Source: Pseudomonadaceae bacterium
Lineage (GTDB): Bacteria > Pseudomonadota > Gammaproteobacteria > Pseudomonadales > Azotimanducaceae
NCBI GenBank assembly: GCA_024743175.1
Contig: JANSXA010000002.1
Location: 124,001-188,000, forward strand
Length of the DNA stretch: 64,000 nucleotides
Reading direction: 5' to 3'
Under the pieces are notes generated by a model that did not search any database, had not been told where the DNA came from, and saw only the letters and a program-made list of their open reading frames with translations. How positions within the stretch are numbered: position 1 is the first letter of the stretch; each line of letters opens with the position of its first letter. A program made the position numbers and the translations under genes. Positions 47,002-55,983 of this stretch are shown piece after piece.

Positions 47002-48060
47002 CTAAAGCTCACCCCGTGCGGCCAGGTTCATATAGGTGTCATCAAAGCGCAGTTTTACATTCTGAGAGGAGCCGGAAATTTTGCCTGAGGGGTAGGCAAT
47101 TCCTACAACGCCACTGTCGGGCGCACCATCACCCAGCAAGCCATGGTCGAAGGAGAACTCGGCAACCTTTTCCATCGTCGCCTGAACAACGGGCGATCGA
47201 ACAAATTCGACGGCCGGAGCCGGGTCATAAAACATCTGTGTCGCAGCAAGTTGCGCTTCATAACCGGCAAGGTCGGTTCCGGACGCCTCAGCCATCGCGG
47301 TTTTTGCGTTCTCAGCAGCATCACCACCACTCGCCATCAGCGCCATCGTTTCATACCAGGCTCCTGTTAGCGCTTTACCCAGGCGTGGGTCAGCCCGGGC
47401 AGTTTCTGTATTTATAACCATCAGGTCGATGATCTCGCCAGGTATCATCGACGAATCGAAAACTGTGTTCGCTCCGGGCATTGATGTCACTTCGCCGAGC
47501 AAAGGATTCCACGTGACTACAGCGGTCACATCCGAACTGGTGAATGCGGCGACCATATCCGCATCAGAGGTGTTTACCACTCGAACATCGCGCTCGGACA
47601 GTCCAACCGTCGACAACGCCCGCGCCAGCACATAATGCGAAACAGACAATTCAACAAGATTCACGTTCTGGCCTTTGATATCGGCAAGGGACTGCGCGTC
47701 CTTTAAAACAATGGCATCGTTGCCGTTTGAAAAATCACCAACAATAAGTGCTGTTGAGTCGACGCCACCCGCGGCAGGAATGGTGAGCGCATCCATGTTG
47801 GTCATAGTGCATCCGTCAAATTCTCCCGCGGTATACTGATTAATCGACTCAACATAGTCGTTAAACTGAACAAGCTCGATCTCAATGCCGTACTTGGATG
47901 CCCACTTGTCTACGATGCCTGCATCCTGTGCATAACCCCATGGCATCCAACCCACGTAAATGCTCCAGGCAATCTTATAGCTGTCTTGAGCGTGCACCTG
48001 TCCGCAGAGCAGAACCGATAACGCAAGGGTAATAACAGTTACCGTTCGGTGAAATGTCAT
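47002..48060 (-). CDS. ABC transporter substrate-binding protein
   Basis: A 352-residue periplasmic binding protein with a Sec signal peptide (residues about 1-24, ending GQVHAQ). It resembles NitT/TauT binding proteins, with YVGWMPWGYAQDAGIVDKW near residue 36, GCTMTNMDALTIPAAGG near 79 and NLVELSVSHYVLARAL. It is the first gene of the operon, and its leader is about 125 nt from a predicted sigma-54 promoter. The bound compound is inferred from context to be guanidine or urea; related proteins in such operons were long labelled urea or taurine binders. Confidence 0.93.
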   Translation of the reverse strand: MTFHRTVTVITLALSVLLCGQVHAQDSYKIAWSIYVGWMPWGYAQDAGIVDKWASKYGIEIELVQFNDYVESINQYTAGEFDGCTMTNMDALTIPAAGGVDSTALIVGDFSNGNDAIVLKDAQSLADIKGQNVNLVELSVSHYVLARALSTVGLSERDVRVVNTSDADMVAAFTSSDVTAVVTWNPLLGEVTSMPGANTVFDSSMIPGEIIDLMVINTETARADPRLGKALTGAWYETMALMASGGDAAENAKTAMAEASGTDLAGYEAQLAATQMFYDPAPAVEFVRSPVVQATMEKVAEFSFDHGLLGDGAPDSGVVGIAYPSGKISGSSQNVKLRFDDTYMNLAARGEL

Positions 48061-48194
48061 AGCGCTTCCTAAATTTCAGGTAGTAAAGATGGAAACACAT
48101 TGAAGCAGCAAACCCGCTTTGCTAGCCGAGGATATTTTTCTTCTTTGGAGTCCGGCTATGCGTTCTGTGTTTTTCCACTCCTGATAAATCAACT

Positions 48195-48210
48195 AGCATT
48201 TATCGTGCCA
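48195..48210 (-). promoter_or_regulatory. Sigma-54 promoter of the guanidine/urea operon
   Basis: On the minus strand the sequence TGGCACGATAAATGCT fits the sigma-54 consensus TGGCAC-N5-TTGCW with one mismatch (A for the first T of TTGC). GG and GC are spaced exactly as required. It lies about 135 bp before the substrate-binding gene, giving a leader of roughly 125 nt. The 7-bp inverted repeat GATAAAT...ATTTATC (48183-48204) overlaps its -12 side. Confidence 0.7.
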
Positions 48211-48241
48211 CCCTGGTGCTGATGGCAAGGCAGCCAGAAAA

Positions 48242-48259
48242 GGCCCGGAGACAGGGCTC
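48242..48259 (-). terminator. Candidate terminator downstream of the small lipoprotein gene
   Basis: On the minus strand GCCC-TGTCTCC-GGGC is followed by CTTTTC. The stem is only 4-5 bp and the T-run has 4 bases, so it is weak, but it would insulate the sigma-54 promoter just downstream from transcription of the lipoprotein gene. Confidence 0.35.
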
Positions 48260-48337
48260 ATGAACATAAAACTGGAATTGGATGCAGGAAAGAACGACCC
48301 GCAGTGGGTCACAATGAACCAGAGAGCAATGCGCTGC

Positions 48338-48352
48338 GCACCGAATCAGTGC
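48338..48352. promoter_or_regulatory. NtrC enhancer-binding site
   Basis: GCACC-GAATC-AGTGC matches the NtrC site form GCACY-N5-RGTGC at every fixed position. It is about 130 bp upstream of the sigma-54 promoter, the normal distance for NtrC enhancers. The 418-bp gap 48061-48478 otherwise holds only this, the promoter, a weak hairpin and no convincing gene. Confidence 0.6.
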
Positions 48353-48478
48353 GAGCGCAGTGTTTAACGACACAGCGCTGCACGTACGGGTCCAGATAAC
48401 AGACCCGCTCTCAGTAATCATTCGATTGGCGGCCGTGACCAGTGCATCGAGCACTGCTGGCGCACCAATTTAGACGCC

Positions 48479-48712
48479 TCAGGCGCCGATCAACGCCCTC
48501 ACATGCCGTGGCGACGTACATCGACATCCAACGCTTTTGCGGCGATCGCAAACTCTCATCTGACCAGTAGGACACTCATGCGCCGCCTGACGCGCACGAT
48601 GATCAAACTGACCGGCTTGAGATAGTGCAGGATCTAAGCCGGTGCACCCTGATAGCAGTACAACCGAACCGCACAGCAACAAACGTCTACTCCAAACGTA
48701 TAGTTGAACCAT
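48479..48712 (-). CDS. Small Cys-rich lipoprotein, unknown function
   Basis: A 77-residue protein with a lipoprotein signal peptide: basic start, hydrophobic core and lipobox LLSGC, so the mature protein would begin at Cys22. The mature part is Cys-rich, with CPTGQMRVCDRRKSVGCRC, a spacing that I have the impression of seeing in small gammaproteobacterial lipoproteins. AGAGGAGA lies about 7 bp before the ATG, a strong ribosome site that supports it being real. It is separate from the guanidine operon that follows on the same strand after 418 bp. Confidence 0.6.
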   Translation of the reverse strand: MVQLYVWSRRLLLCGSVVLLSGCTGLDPALSQAGQFDHRARQAAHECPTGQMRVCDRRKSVGCRCTSPRHVRALIGA

Positions 48713-48861
48713 GTTGTATCTCCTCTCTCTCTTACAGAGTCTAGAGGAAAATACAAAAGAGTCACCTGCTTAATCTGATGGCGTGATAAGTAGCCCAAAA
48801 ACTGCTCAGCAGTCTCAAGCGGAATCCGAAGACAAGGTTGAGTCTGCTGAGCAAATCAGAT

Positions 48862-51800
48862 TTACAAGGCTACAGTTACCCCCATGTAGAAGTAACGACC
48901 GATAGGACTAACGGGGTAGGCTCGTTCAGAAACGAAGGGTTCTTCATCAGTGACATTATTCACGCCACCGAAAACCGTGTAATTTTCTTGCGAATATGAT
49001 CCGCGGAAATCATGGATGAACGTGCTCGAATCTGTAAATGCGCTGGGTCCATAGTTGGCCAGCGCAGTTTCGATTTCTGCACCATCTTCATAAGTTAACA
49101 GTTGCTTGTCCAGATACTGGGTTGTCCAACTGAACGCAAAGGGGCCTCGTACAGCTGACAGTGTTGCCAACGCTGCGTCACTGGGCCGGCGCATCTCACC
49201 GAGCTCATCGTCTACTGAGTCGGGTTCACCTGCGCCGCCTGTCTCAATAAGCTCAAGCGTTTTCACATGCGTCCAGGTCACACCGGCAGAGAAGTTAGTC
49301 TCAAACGCAGCAAAGTCGTACTGCAGAGTGATGTCATAACCTTCATAATTGGCCGAGCCAAAATTCAACTGAACCTGGCGCAGAAAATCCAGACCACCGG
49401 ACTGAGCGGAAGCTGAGTCATCGTTTCGGCTGATTAAAGGACAAAAAGAGTTATTCAGCGACGGCGAGTCATAACACCGATTCACAATATTCTGAGCTGA
49501 CACTTCAAGAATGGCATCCTCAATCTCAATTTCGATGTAATCAACGCTGAGCACGAGACCATCCAGGAATCCAGGCGTGAACACAAAGCCATAGCTTGTT
49601 GTCTCACCAGTTTCTGGAACCAGGTCCTCGTTACCACCAATCGCGCCCGGGAATCCTGCTGACAGTGGGTCTTCAAACGCATAGTTGCCTTGGCTATCGA
49701 ATATGTTTGCTGCATCTACACCATTGGCTTGAAGATCGAGGATACAGTTCGCTTCGCGCAGACCTGGATCAGCAGCGGCACCGACGTTTGCCGACGCACA
49801 GGGATCATCCGGTCTGAATCGCGCACCCTGCTCTGGTGAGAAGAGTTCAAACAGATTGGGTACACGAGTGGCTTCGCTGAAGGTATAACGGAATGTGACA
49901 TCATTAACCGGCGTCCAGACCAGGCCGTACTTATAAGTGTCGTTAGATCCAAAGACCGAGTTGTCACTGTTGCGATAGGCCAGATCAGCATAAAGCTCCT
50001 GCGCACCAGGCATATCAGAAAGTAGTGGCACGGAGACTTCCAGAAAATAGTCGAAAAAGTCGTACTCGGAGGAGCTCGGCAGCAAACGGGTTGCTGGCGC
50101 TGGTCCAAGGCTGGCGGCTTCGCTGACTGATCCCACCCAGTCACCGGCAGAAAAAGCCAGCCCTTCTGAAGTGATACCAGACACTGGCAGGATGCCCTGG
50201 TCGAAACGACCAAAGTCCTGACTGGTCTTTTCTTCCCGATATTCCAGGCCAACCACCAGGCCGATGGGCCCTGCGGGCAACTCAAACCAGGGTGAAGAAT
50301 CGCCTGAAATGAAACCGGAAAATACCGTTTGTTCAATGGTCTCGCTGACTTCTCGGTCGTAAGTTACAAAGTCGATGGACTCCTGCGACATGGCGCGTCT
50401 TCCGCCCCAGATGTCCATTGGCTGACACTGGCCATCACCTGGCGTGAAGGTAAAGAAAGAAGAATCCACACCACCACCCACAAACTGAAAGATGTTGAAC
50501 GGTGTTGTGTGCGGATACGCCGTCGAATCCAGGTCAGAGCGGCACACTGCCTCACCTGTTACCGGGTCAGCTACCGCATCTATCGCTGCAAAAAAGCGGT
50601 CCGCAATCATCTCTTCCCGGTCCACCATGTCCCGCTGGAACTTGCCATAGTTGCCGCTGATCTCGTAGCTGAAGACGTCATTAAAAGCGCCTTCCAGACC
50701 CAACACAAAACGCATCGTCTCCCGCTCGTTAGTGGTTACGTTAGAGCCCCAGTCGTCTGCATCTCGAGATATGTGCAGACCGCCGTCTATACCTGCAAAG
50801 CCAAGGCCTGAGTTGTTTATAAATGCAGAGAGCTCATCAGGTAAGAACGGGTTATCCGGCGCACCGTAAAGCAAGTCGGTAAAGTTGTGATATTGCTCAA
50901 CAGCCTCAATTTCCTGATAAATATATTTTGACTCCCAGAAGACTGACATCTGTTCTGTAATATCGAAGTGTCCGTTGACGTCTATAGACCACTGCTTGCG
51001 CTCAGGTATCGCTGAGGTTCTATTCGGGCGTATGTAACTCTGATCTGCACCAAACTGGTTAAAAGATCCTGCCACAAGACCATCTTCGTAAGGCACAAGG
51101 TTACCGTCTGCATCAATTGCCCAGCACCCACCGGCAATACCAAACGAACCAGCGCCATCCAACGAACTGTTATAGCCGTTAAAACTCTGCAGACAGTCAG
51201 TGGTGCCATCACCATCTAAATCCGGTTCCGAACCGAGGGGGAATTCAACCCCGAAATCACCTATAGCCACGACGCCGTAGGGTGACGTGATGTTAAATGT
51301 ACGGCCTTGCAGAATAGCCCGAGGAAACGCGTTTGCACCACGGTCCAACAAATCCAGCTCTGCCTGCGTCAACGTCGGAGCAACCCCGAATTCGGCGGTG
51401 TAATCTGCAATAAACGTGTCAGCGGAGGGAATACGCAAGCCCCAGGGAAATAATCCTGTGGTGTCAAAATCATAGTAAGCAGAAAAATTTGGCGTATTTG
51501 AAGGTGCCAGATCACCAATCTGAAAACGCAATGCGGGGTTAGCATCATCATCAAAAAGACCATTCTGCGCTAAAAAGTCCCGGTCACCCAGGTCCAATCC
51601 GGTATCGTTTTCGTACTGCAAAGCGAAAGTCACATTGCCGCGCCCGGATGCAAAATTACGCCCACCAACAACAGAAAACTTTCCGGCGGAGTTATCCCCC
51701 TGGTCAGCTGTACCGCCCTGCAGGGAAAACTCCAGCCCTTCAAAGTTGTCTTTGAGAATAATGTTCACAACACCTGTCACCGCGTCTGACCCGTAGACCG

Positions 51801-52305
51801 CCGATGCACCGCCGGACAGAACATCAATTCGCTCAATCAGGGCAGTGGGAATTGTACTGATATCAACTGCAGCTGTGCCTTCAATACCCGAAACGTGGCG
51901 TCTGCCGTTGACCAGAGTCAGCGTACGTTTATCACCCAGCCCACGCAGATCAAGACTGGATCCGCCAAAATTCTGCGTACTGGCTTGATCAAGGTTTGAT
52001 GCCACACCATCCAGCGAATTGGTCGATGAGACACTGTTTAAGAGCGGTGGCGCATCATTCAGAATCTCACTCAAGTCAAATTGCCCACCCTGAGAAATCA
52101 CTTCCTCACCCACGCTTGTCACCGGTTGCGACGAATTGGCATTCGACTTGATTCGCGTCCCCGTGACCACAACTTCTTCTATTGCCGCACCGTCTGTCGC
52201 TGCGTCTTCAGCTGCAGCGTATGCAGGGCTAAGGCCCAGCAACACATAACAAACCCACAAACACAATCTGGCTGTCAGAGTGCGCCTTTTTGTAATATCA
52301 CTCAT
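48862..52305 (-). CDS. TonB-dependent receptor
   Basis: A 1147-residue outer-membrane receptor with a signal peptide (cleavage near AYAAAED). A TonB box-like segment IEEVVVTGTRIK is near residue 35, then the plug domain (ILNDAPPLLNSV..LRGLGDKRTLTLVNGRRHV and ERIDVLSGGASAVYGSDAVTGVVNIILK, by ends), then a long beta-barrel ending in the aromatic YFYMGVTVAL. The length, about 1150, and many Asp/Gly-rich loops suggest a large-substrate receptor of the kind common in marine bacteria. The start at 52305 is chosen over an upstream Met because AGGGAT precedes it and it gives the signal peptide directly. Substrate unknown. Confidence 0.94.
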   Translation of the reverse strand: MSDITKRRTLTARLCLWVCYVLLGLSPAYAAAEDAATDGAAIEEVVVTGTRIKSNANSSQPVTSVGEEVISQGGQFDLSEILNDAPPLLNSVSSTNSLDGVASNLDQASTQNFGGSSLDLRGLGDKRTLTLVNGRRHVSGIEGTAAVDISTIPTALIERIDVLSGGASAVYGSDAVTGVVNIILKDNFEGLEFSLQGGTADQGDNSAGKFSVVGGRNFASGRGNVTFALQYENDTGLDLGDRDFLAQNGLFDDDANPALRFQIGDLAPSNTPNFSAYYDFDTTGLFPWGLRIPSADTFIADYTAEFGVAPTLTQAELDLLDRGANAFPRAILQGRTFNITSPYGVVAIGDFGVEFPLGSEPDLDGDGTTDCLQSFNGYNSSLDGAGSFGIAGGCWAIDADGNLVPYEDGLVAGSFNQFGADQSYIRPNRTSAIPERKQWSIDVNGHFDITEQMSVFWESKYIYQEIEAVEQYHNFTDLLYGAPDNPFLPDELSAFINNSGLGFAGIDGGLHISRDADDWGSNVTTNERETMRFVLGLEGAFNDVFSYEISGNYGKFQRDMVDREEMIADRFFAAIDAVADPVTGEAVCRSDLDSTAYPHTTPFNIFQFVGGGVDSSFFTFTPGDGQCQPMDIWGGRRAMSQESIDFVTYDREVSETIEQTVFSGFISGDSSPWFELPAGPIGLVVGLEYREEKTSQDFGRFDQGILPVSGITSEGLAFSAGDWVGSVSEAASLGPAPATRLLPSSSEYDFFDYFLEVSVPLLSDMPGAQELYADLAYRNSDNSVFGSNDTYKYGLVWTPVNDVTFRYTFSEATRVPNLFELFSPEQGARFRPDDPCASANVGAAADPGLREANCILDLQANGVDAANIFDSQGNYAFEDPLSAGFPGAIGGNEDLVPETGETTSYGFVFTPGFLDGLVLSVDYIEIEIEDAILEVSAQNIVNRCYDSPSLNNSFCPLISRNDDSASAQSGGLDFLRQVQLNFGSANYEGYDITLQYDFAAFETNFSAGVTWTHVKTLELIETGGAGEPDSVDDELGEMRRPSDAALATLSAVRGPFAFSWTTQYLDKQLLTYEDGAEIETALANYGPSAFTDSSTFIHDFRGSYSQENYTVFGGVNNVTDEEPFVSERAYPVSPIGRYFYMGVTVAL

Positions 52306-52718
52306 GTTGTATATCCCTAACTGGCTACTTCTTTTTATAAGAATTAAATATCGGACCCAAGCCAACTAGCAAAATGGATGCCAAGTTTGAGAAGCCGCGA
52401 GAAACAAACGTTTCGAGCAGTGCGCCAGGTTAAAGGCGCACTTTCTTGGGGATTTACGGACAGCGAGAAGATCATTTTTGGGCATTTCTAACAGGTCAGA
52501 AATGGGGCGCGGCCAATAAACGCACCAAAATGGAATTCTGAAGGCACCAACAAGAATTCTTTGCCCTCTCCTATTTAGAGCGTTCGACAAGTTTTTGCAT
52601 CGCATTGGTGCAACATACGTATCAGAAATTGCACTGATACCCGCCATACCTTCTTAACAAGCCGTCGTAACGAACCCACTGGCGCGAAAGACCCCTTTGG
52701 CATCGTTCTTGTATAGCA
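52306..52718. other. 413-bp intergenic region with an inverted repeat
   Basis: The gap separates divergent genes for the TonB receptor and the HupE-like protein, so it should hold promoters for both. It contains TGCGCC-AGGTTAAA-GGCGCA at 52421-52440, a perfect 6-bp inverted repeat with an 8-nt loop, lying in the expected leader or promoter region of the TonB receptor. A 93-codon open frame on the minus strand has no coding character. I see no other feature. Confidence 0.4.
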
Positions 52719-53912
52719 ATGAGTAAACGACATGTAAGAATGAAAATGCACATGCGGAAACATCCGCGGCGTTACCTGTTTCGCCTCACTTTTGTCCTGG
52801 CCGCTTTGGCATTCACCAACATCGCCAGCGCACACATGCTGAACATGACGCACATAGAAGTGCAGACACAGGAAATAGAACCGACGAAAATTACGCTGCG
52901 GATAGATCTGGGGCAGTCTTTGATGTCCGCCGATGAATACTGGACGCTGGCAAACGCACCATCCGCGGAGCAAGCCATGCTCATGCGAAACGTCAAAGAG
53001 CAGCTGGACGCTGGTTTACGCTTCGAAGTAGATGGGACAACTGCATCTCCCACACTACAATCCTGGGATTTTCCGGCAGTGTCGCTGGCAGCCATCGAGA
53101 ACCCTTTAACCCCGCAGATGGCAACCCTGACGTATCACTTGAGTGCCATTCCTCGCGACAGCATCGGCGTGAGCCTGGCCGACGACTTCGCTGTGCCATG
53201 GCCCTGCCTCGTACGCCTGGACATAGCCGGTCGGGAGCTACCTGTCTCACGCCTGCTCACGTCTTATGATCGCAACAGCGGCAGCGTCGCTCTCCACGGT
53301 GCAACAACCGGTGAGGACGTTGATATCGGCGCGCTCATGGTCTCTGCATCCCAGGACTGGCTGCCGAGCTTGAGCTGGGTGGTGATCGGCTTCCAGCACA
53401 TCATTCCCCGCGGTCTGGATCATATTGCCTTTGTATTGGGTTTGTTTTTCCTCTCCACCGGTTTGCGTCCCCTGCTTTTACAGGTCACCGGTTTCACAAT
53501 CGCTCACTCCCTCACTTTAGGCCTGGCGATGTACGGATTCGTCAGTGTACCTGCGGCTATCGTAGAGCCGCTTATCGCCGCTTCAATTGTATACGTGGCC
53601 CTGGACAATTTATATGCCAGCCACTTAGCGCCATTTCGCATGTTAGTGGTTTGCGCGTTCGGCTTGCTGCATGGGTTGGGGTTTGCCGCAGTACTGCAGG
53701 AGATCCACATGCCCCAGGAAAGTTTTGCGCAGGCATTGCTGCTGTTCAATGTTGGCGTTGAACTGGGTCAGATTGCAGTCATTGCAGGCGCTTTTGCACT
53801 GGTGGGCGCGTTCCGCAGTCGCTCCTGGTACAGCTCAGGAATTGCACACCCAGCAACCATGGGGATCGCCGGCGTGGGCGCTTACTGGCTGTTGAAGCGG
53901 ACCATTTTTTAG
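52719..53912 (+). CDS. HupE/UreJ-like membrane protein
   Basis: A 397-residue protein with an N-terminal signal sequence (residues about 20-40, ending IASAH), a periplasmic domain of about 170 residues, and a C-terminal HupE/UreJ-type membrane domain with about six helices. The latter contains GFQHIIPRGLDHIAFVLGLF, FTIAHSLTLGLAMYG and GLLHGLGFAAVLQE, with the conserved His residues typical of this family. Related proteins are associated with metal (nickel/cobalt) uptake, but this double-domain version is of uncertain role. The first Met is not certain; Met9 is possible. It heads an apparent operon with two MBL-fold genes and an NTF2-like gene. Confidence 0.85.
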   Translation: MSKRHVRMKMHMRKHPRRYLFRLTFVLAALAFTNIASAHMLNMTHIEVQTQEIEPTKITLRIDLGQSLMSADEYWTLANAPSAEQAMLMRNVKEQLDAGLRFEVDGTTASPTLQSWDFPAVSLAAIENPLTPQMATLTYHLSAIPRDSIGVSLADDFAVPWPCLVRLDIAGRELPVSRLLTSYDRNSGSVALHGATTGEDVDIGALMVSASQDWLPSLSWVVIGFQHIIPRGLDHIAFVLGLFFLSTGLRPLLLQVTGFTIAHSLTLGLAMYGFVSVPAAIVEPLIAASIVYVALDNLYASHLAPFRMLVVCAFGLLHGLGFAAVLQEIHMPQESFAQALLLFNVGVELGQIAVIAGAFALVGAFRSRSWYSSGIAHPATMGIAGVGAYWLLKRTIF

Positions 53913-53929
53913 TCATCACGGAGCACTTA

Positions 53930-54916
53930 ATGACACCAGAACCTACCAAACAATGGAAAAGTCTGCTGGGCATTGCCGCGATCACAGCGACACTGTTTGG
54001 CATGGAAACAGCGACCTCAATGGTGGTGCCCGATGATCTCGTTTTCGATGTAAACAGCCGCGTTGAAGGCGTCTTCCCTGAAACGTGGATACACGGGTCC
54101 AAGTCCGCTATGGACAACACCGACCCCGCTGTCCAGGTGCACCGCTATAACGCGCACACGTACATTCTTCGCGAGAATAAGGCGATTAATTACGAAGGTG
54201 CGTTCATGTACCTGTTTTTCGGCAATCAAAAAGCTTTGCTCATTGATCAGGGCTCGACCTCCTCCCCCGCCCTGTTTCCGCTACGCGATGTGGTAGATGG
54301 CATCATCACCGCCTGGGAAAAAGCTCATCAACGCACCAACACCCAACTGATTGTGGCGAACAGTCACCTGCACGGTGACCACTACGCTGCATGGAATCAG
54401 TTTGTCGATCGTCCTGATACCCTTATGGTGGGACTCACCCACGAAGAGGTTATGGCGTACTGGGGTTTCGATGACTACCCGGAACAGCGTGTAACCTATG
54501 ATCTGGGTGGCAGACAATTCATCGTAACAGGGACGCCCGGGCATCAGAGCTCAGAAATCGCCCTCTACGACACCTGGACTGATTTACTCTACACCGGCGA
54601 TATGCTGTATCGCGGCCGACTTTATCTGGAAGACTGGCAGGCCTGGAAAGCCAGCATCAAACGTTTGCGGGACATGGCGGATGATTATCCGGTTGCGCAC
54701 CTGGTGAACAACCATATTGAGATGACCGCAACCCCCACCATCGATTATCCAATTGGCACTACCTGGCAACCCGATGAGCCACCGATGCAGATGACGCTGG
54801 ATATGCTCAATACTGCAGTCAGTGCAAGCACAGAAATAGAGCGGCCCGGGATCTACAAATACGACCATTTCCTCATCTACAACGAAGTCCCCTGGGCATA
54901 CACCACGGACCCATAG
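53930..54916 (+). CDS. Exported metallo-beta-lactamase-fold hydrolase
   Basis: A 328-residue MBL-fold enzyme with an N-terminal membrane/signal segment (residues about 10-30). All metal ligands are present: His146, His148, Asp150 and His151 in SHLHGDHYA, His205 in TPGHQSSE, Asp224 in TGDMLY and His262 in NNHIEM. The seven-ligand set suits a dinuclear Zn hydrolase. The substrate is unknown; the chemistry could be lactone, ester, amide or phosphodiester cleavage. It lies 17 bp after the HupE-like gene, with ACGGAG before the ATG, and 11 bp before its degenerate paralogue. Confidence 0.92.
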   Translation: MTPEPTKQWKSLLGIAAITATLFGMETATSMVVPDDLVFDVNSRVEGVFPETWIHGSKSAMDNTDPAVQVHRYNAHTYILRENKAINYEGAFMYLFFGNQKALLIDQGSTSSPALFPLRDVVDGIITAWEKAHQRTNTQLIVANSHLHGDHYAAWNQFVDRPDTLMVGLTHEEVMAYWGFDDYPEQRVTYDLGGRQFIVTGTPGHQSSEIALYDTWTDLLYTGDMLYRGRLYLEDWQAWKASIKRLRDMADDYPVAHLVNNHIEMTATPTIDYPIGTTWQPDEPPMQMTLDMLNTAVSASTEIERPGIYKYDHFLIYNEVPWAYTTDP

Positions 54917-54927
54917 GGATATCTACT

Positions 54928-55941
54928 ATGAAATCAATTTCTATGCCTCGTCTATTGCGCTACCTGTCGAGTCTGGCACTGCTACTTGGAGCAACTGCAC
55001 CACTGCAGGCGCAGATCGATTTTCAGCGCGATGACGCAGCCCCTGGCAATCTGCGCTTTGCCTGGATAAATGGCAGTCTTTCTGCAAAAGCCAATACCGA
55101 CGTGCGCGTGCAGGTGCATCGCTACAACGAGCACACTTATATTCTGCGCCAGAACCCAGCTGTGCATTGGGAAGCCCCCTTCATGTACCTGTTATTTGGC
55201 AATGACCGCGCGGTACTCCTCGATGCAGGCGCCACCGCAGAAACAGAATACTTTCCTCTCGCCGAGGTGGTTGAAGCTGTCATCACACGCTGGCTGAGCG
55301 CTAATGGTAAAGACAGCCTGCAATTGCTGGTTGTACCCACCGGGGATGATTACTCTCAAACTCAGGCACTGGAGCAGTTTGCAGATCGACCGAATACCCA
55401 GATCATCGAACCGACGCTGTCGTCGCGGCGAAGTATGCTGGGTTTTGAAAACTGGCCAGAAGAAAACAGCACGTTAGACCTCGGCGGTCGCATGCTTACG
55501 CTAGTGCCCACACCGGGCCTCAACAAAAACGCTTTCAGCGTTTATGACCCGTGGTCAGATCTCCTGCTGACTGGTAACACTTTGTATGCCGGACGCCTGG
55601 TTATACGAGAATTTGAAGCCTACCGAGCCAGTCTTCGACGTCTTCTCGAACTGAAGGCTGCACAACCGATAGCATGGGTCATGGGTGGACGCATTGAAAT
55701 GACCGCGCATCCAGGCATGGATTACCGCTTGCGCGCCAACTATCGACCGTTAGAACACGCATTGCAGTTACCGGCAGCATCGCTGCAGGAGGCTTACCAG
55801 ATAGTCCAGCTGATCAATGCCAGGGAGGATATTCGGATACATGACGATTTTATTGTCATGCACGGCGTCGGACGTGGGGCACGGGATTATGGCTGGCCGG
55901 TGTTTATTCCTGAGCAGTTTCGCGAAGTACGCGTGCGATGA
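54928..55941 (+). CDS. MBL-fold paralogue lacking metal ligands (predicted pseudoenzyme)
   Basis: A 337-residue exported protein with a signal peptide (to about residue 27, LQAQ) that aligns along its whole length with the preceding MBL hydrolase: VQVHRYNEHTYILRQNPAVHWEAPFMYLLFG and DLGGR, LYAGRL and RIEMTAHP are shared. Every ligand position is changed: the four of HxHxDH read G139, D141, S143, Q144; the His of TPGH is Leu, the Asp of TGD is Asn and the His of NNH is Arg. The frame is intact, AGGGAT precedes the ATG, and the fold residues are kept, so the gene seems to be maintained by selection without zinc chemistry. A binding or partner role for its neighbour is plausible. Confidence 0.85.
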   Translation: MKSISMPRLLRYLSSLALLLGATAPLQAQIDFQRDDAAPGNLRFAWINGSLSAKANTDVRVQVHRYNEHTYILRQNPAVHWEAPFMYLLFGNDRAVLLDAGATAETEYFPLAEVVEAVITRWLSANGKDSLQLLVVPTGDDYSQTQALEQFADRPNTQIIEPTLSSRRSMLGFENWPEENSTLDLGGRMLTLVPTPGLNKNAFSVYDPWSDLLLTGNTLYAGRLVIREFEAYRASLRRLLELKAAQPIAWVMGGRIEMTAHPGMDYRLRANYRPLEHALQLPAASLQEAYQIVQLINAREDIRIHDDFIVMHGVGRGARDYGWPVFIPEQFREVRVR

Positions 55942-55983
55942 GCAGGCTGCATGAACCAAAAAATACACATAGGGGTTTTTCAA

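Noticed and set aside
48061-48194. Guanidine-I, -II or -III riboswitch in the operon leader
   Set aside because: I looked for CTAGGG-type, ACGR-loop and pseudoknot motifs by eye and saw none. There is a hairpin TAGCCG...CGGCTA, but it does not match a known class. A covariance-model search would settle it.
48200-48454. 84-codon minus-strand open frame upstream of the guanidine operon
   Set aside because: It overlaps the NtrC site, the hairpin and the sigma-54 promoter, has no ribosome site and no recognisable domain.
52366-52647. 93-codon minus-strand open frame in the gap before the TonB receptor
   Set aside because: Composition looks random, no ribosome site, and it covers the region where the receptor's promoter should lie.
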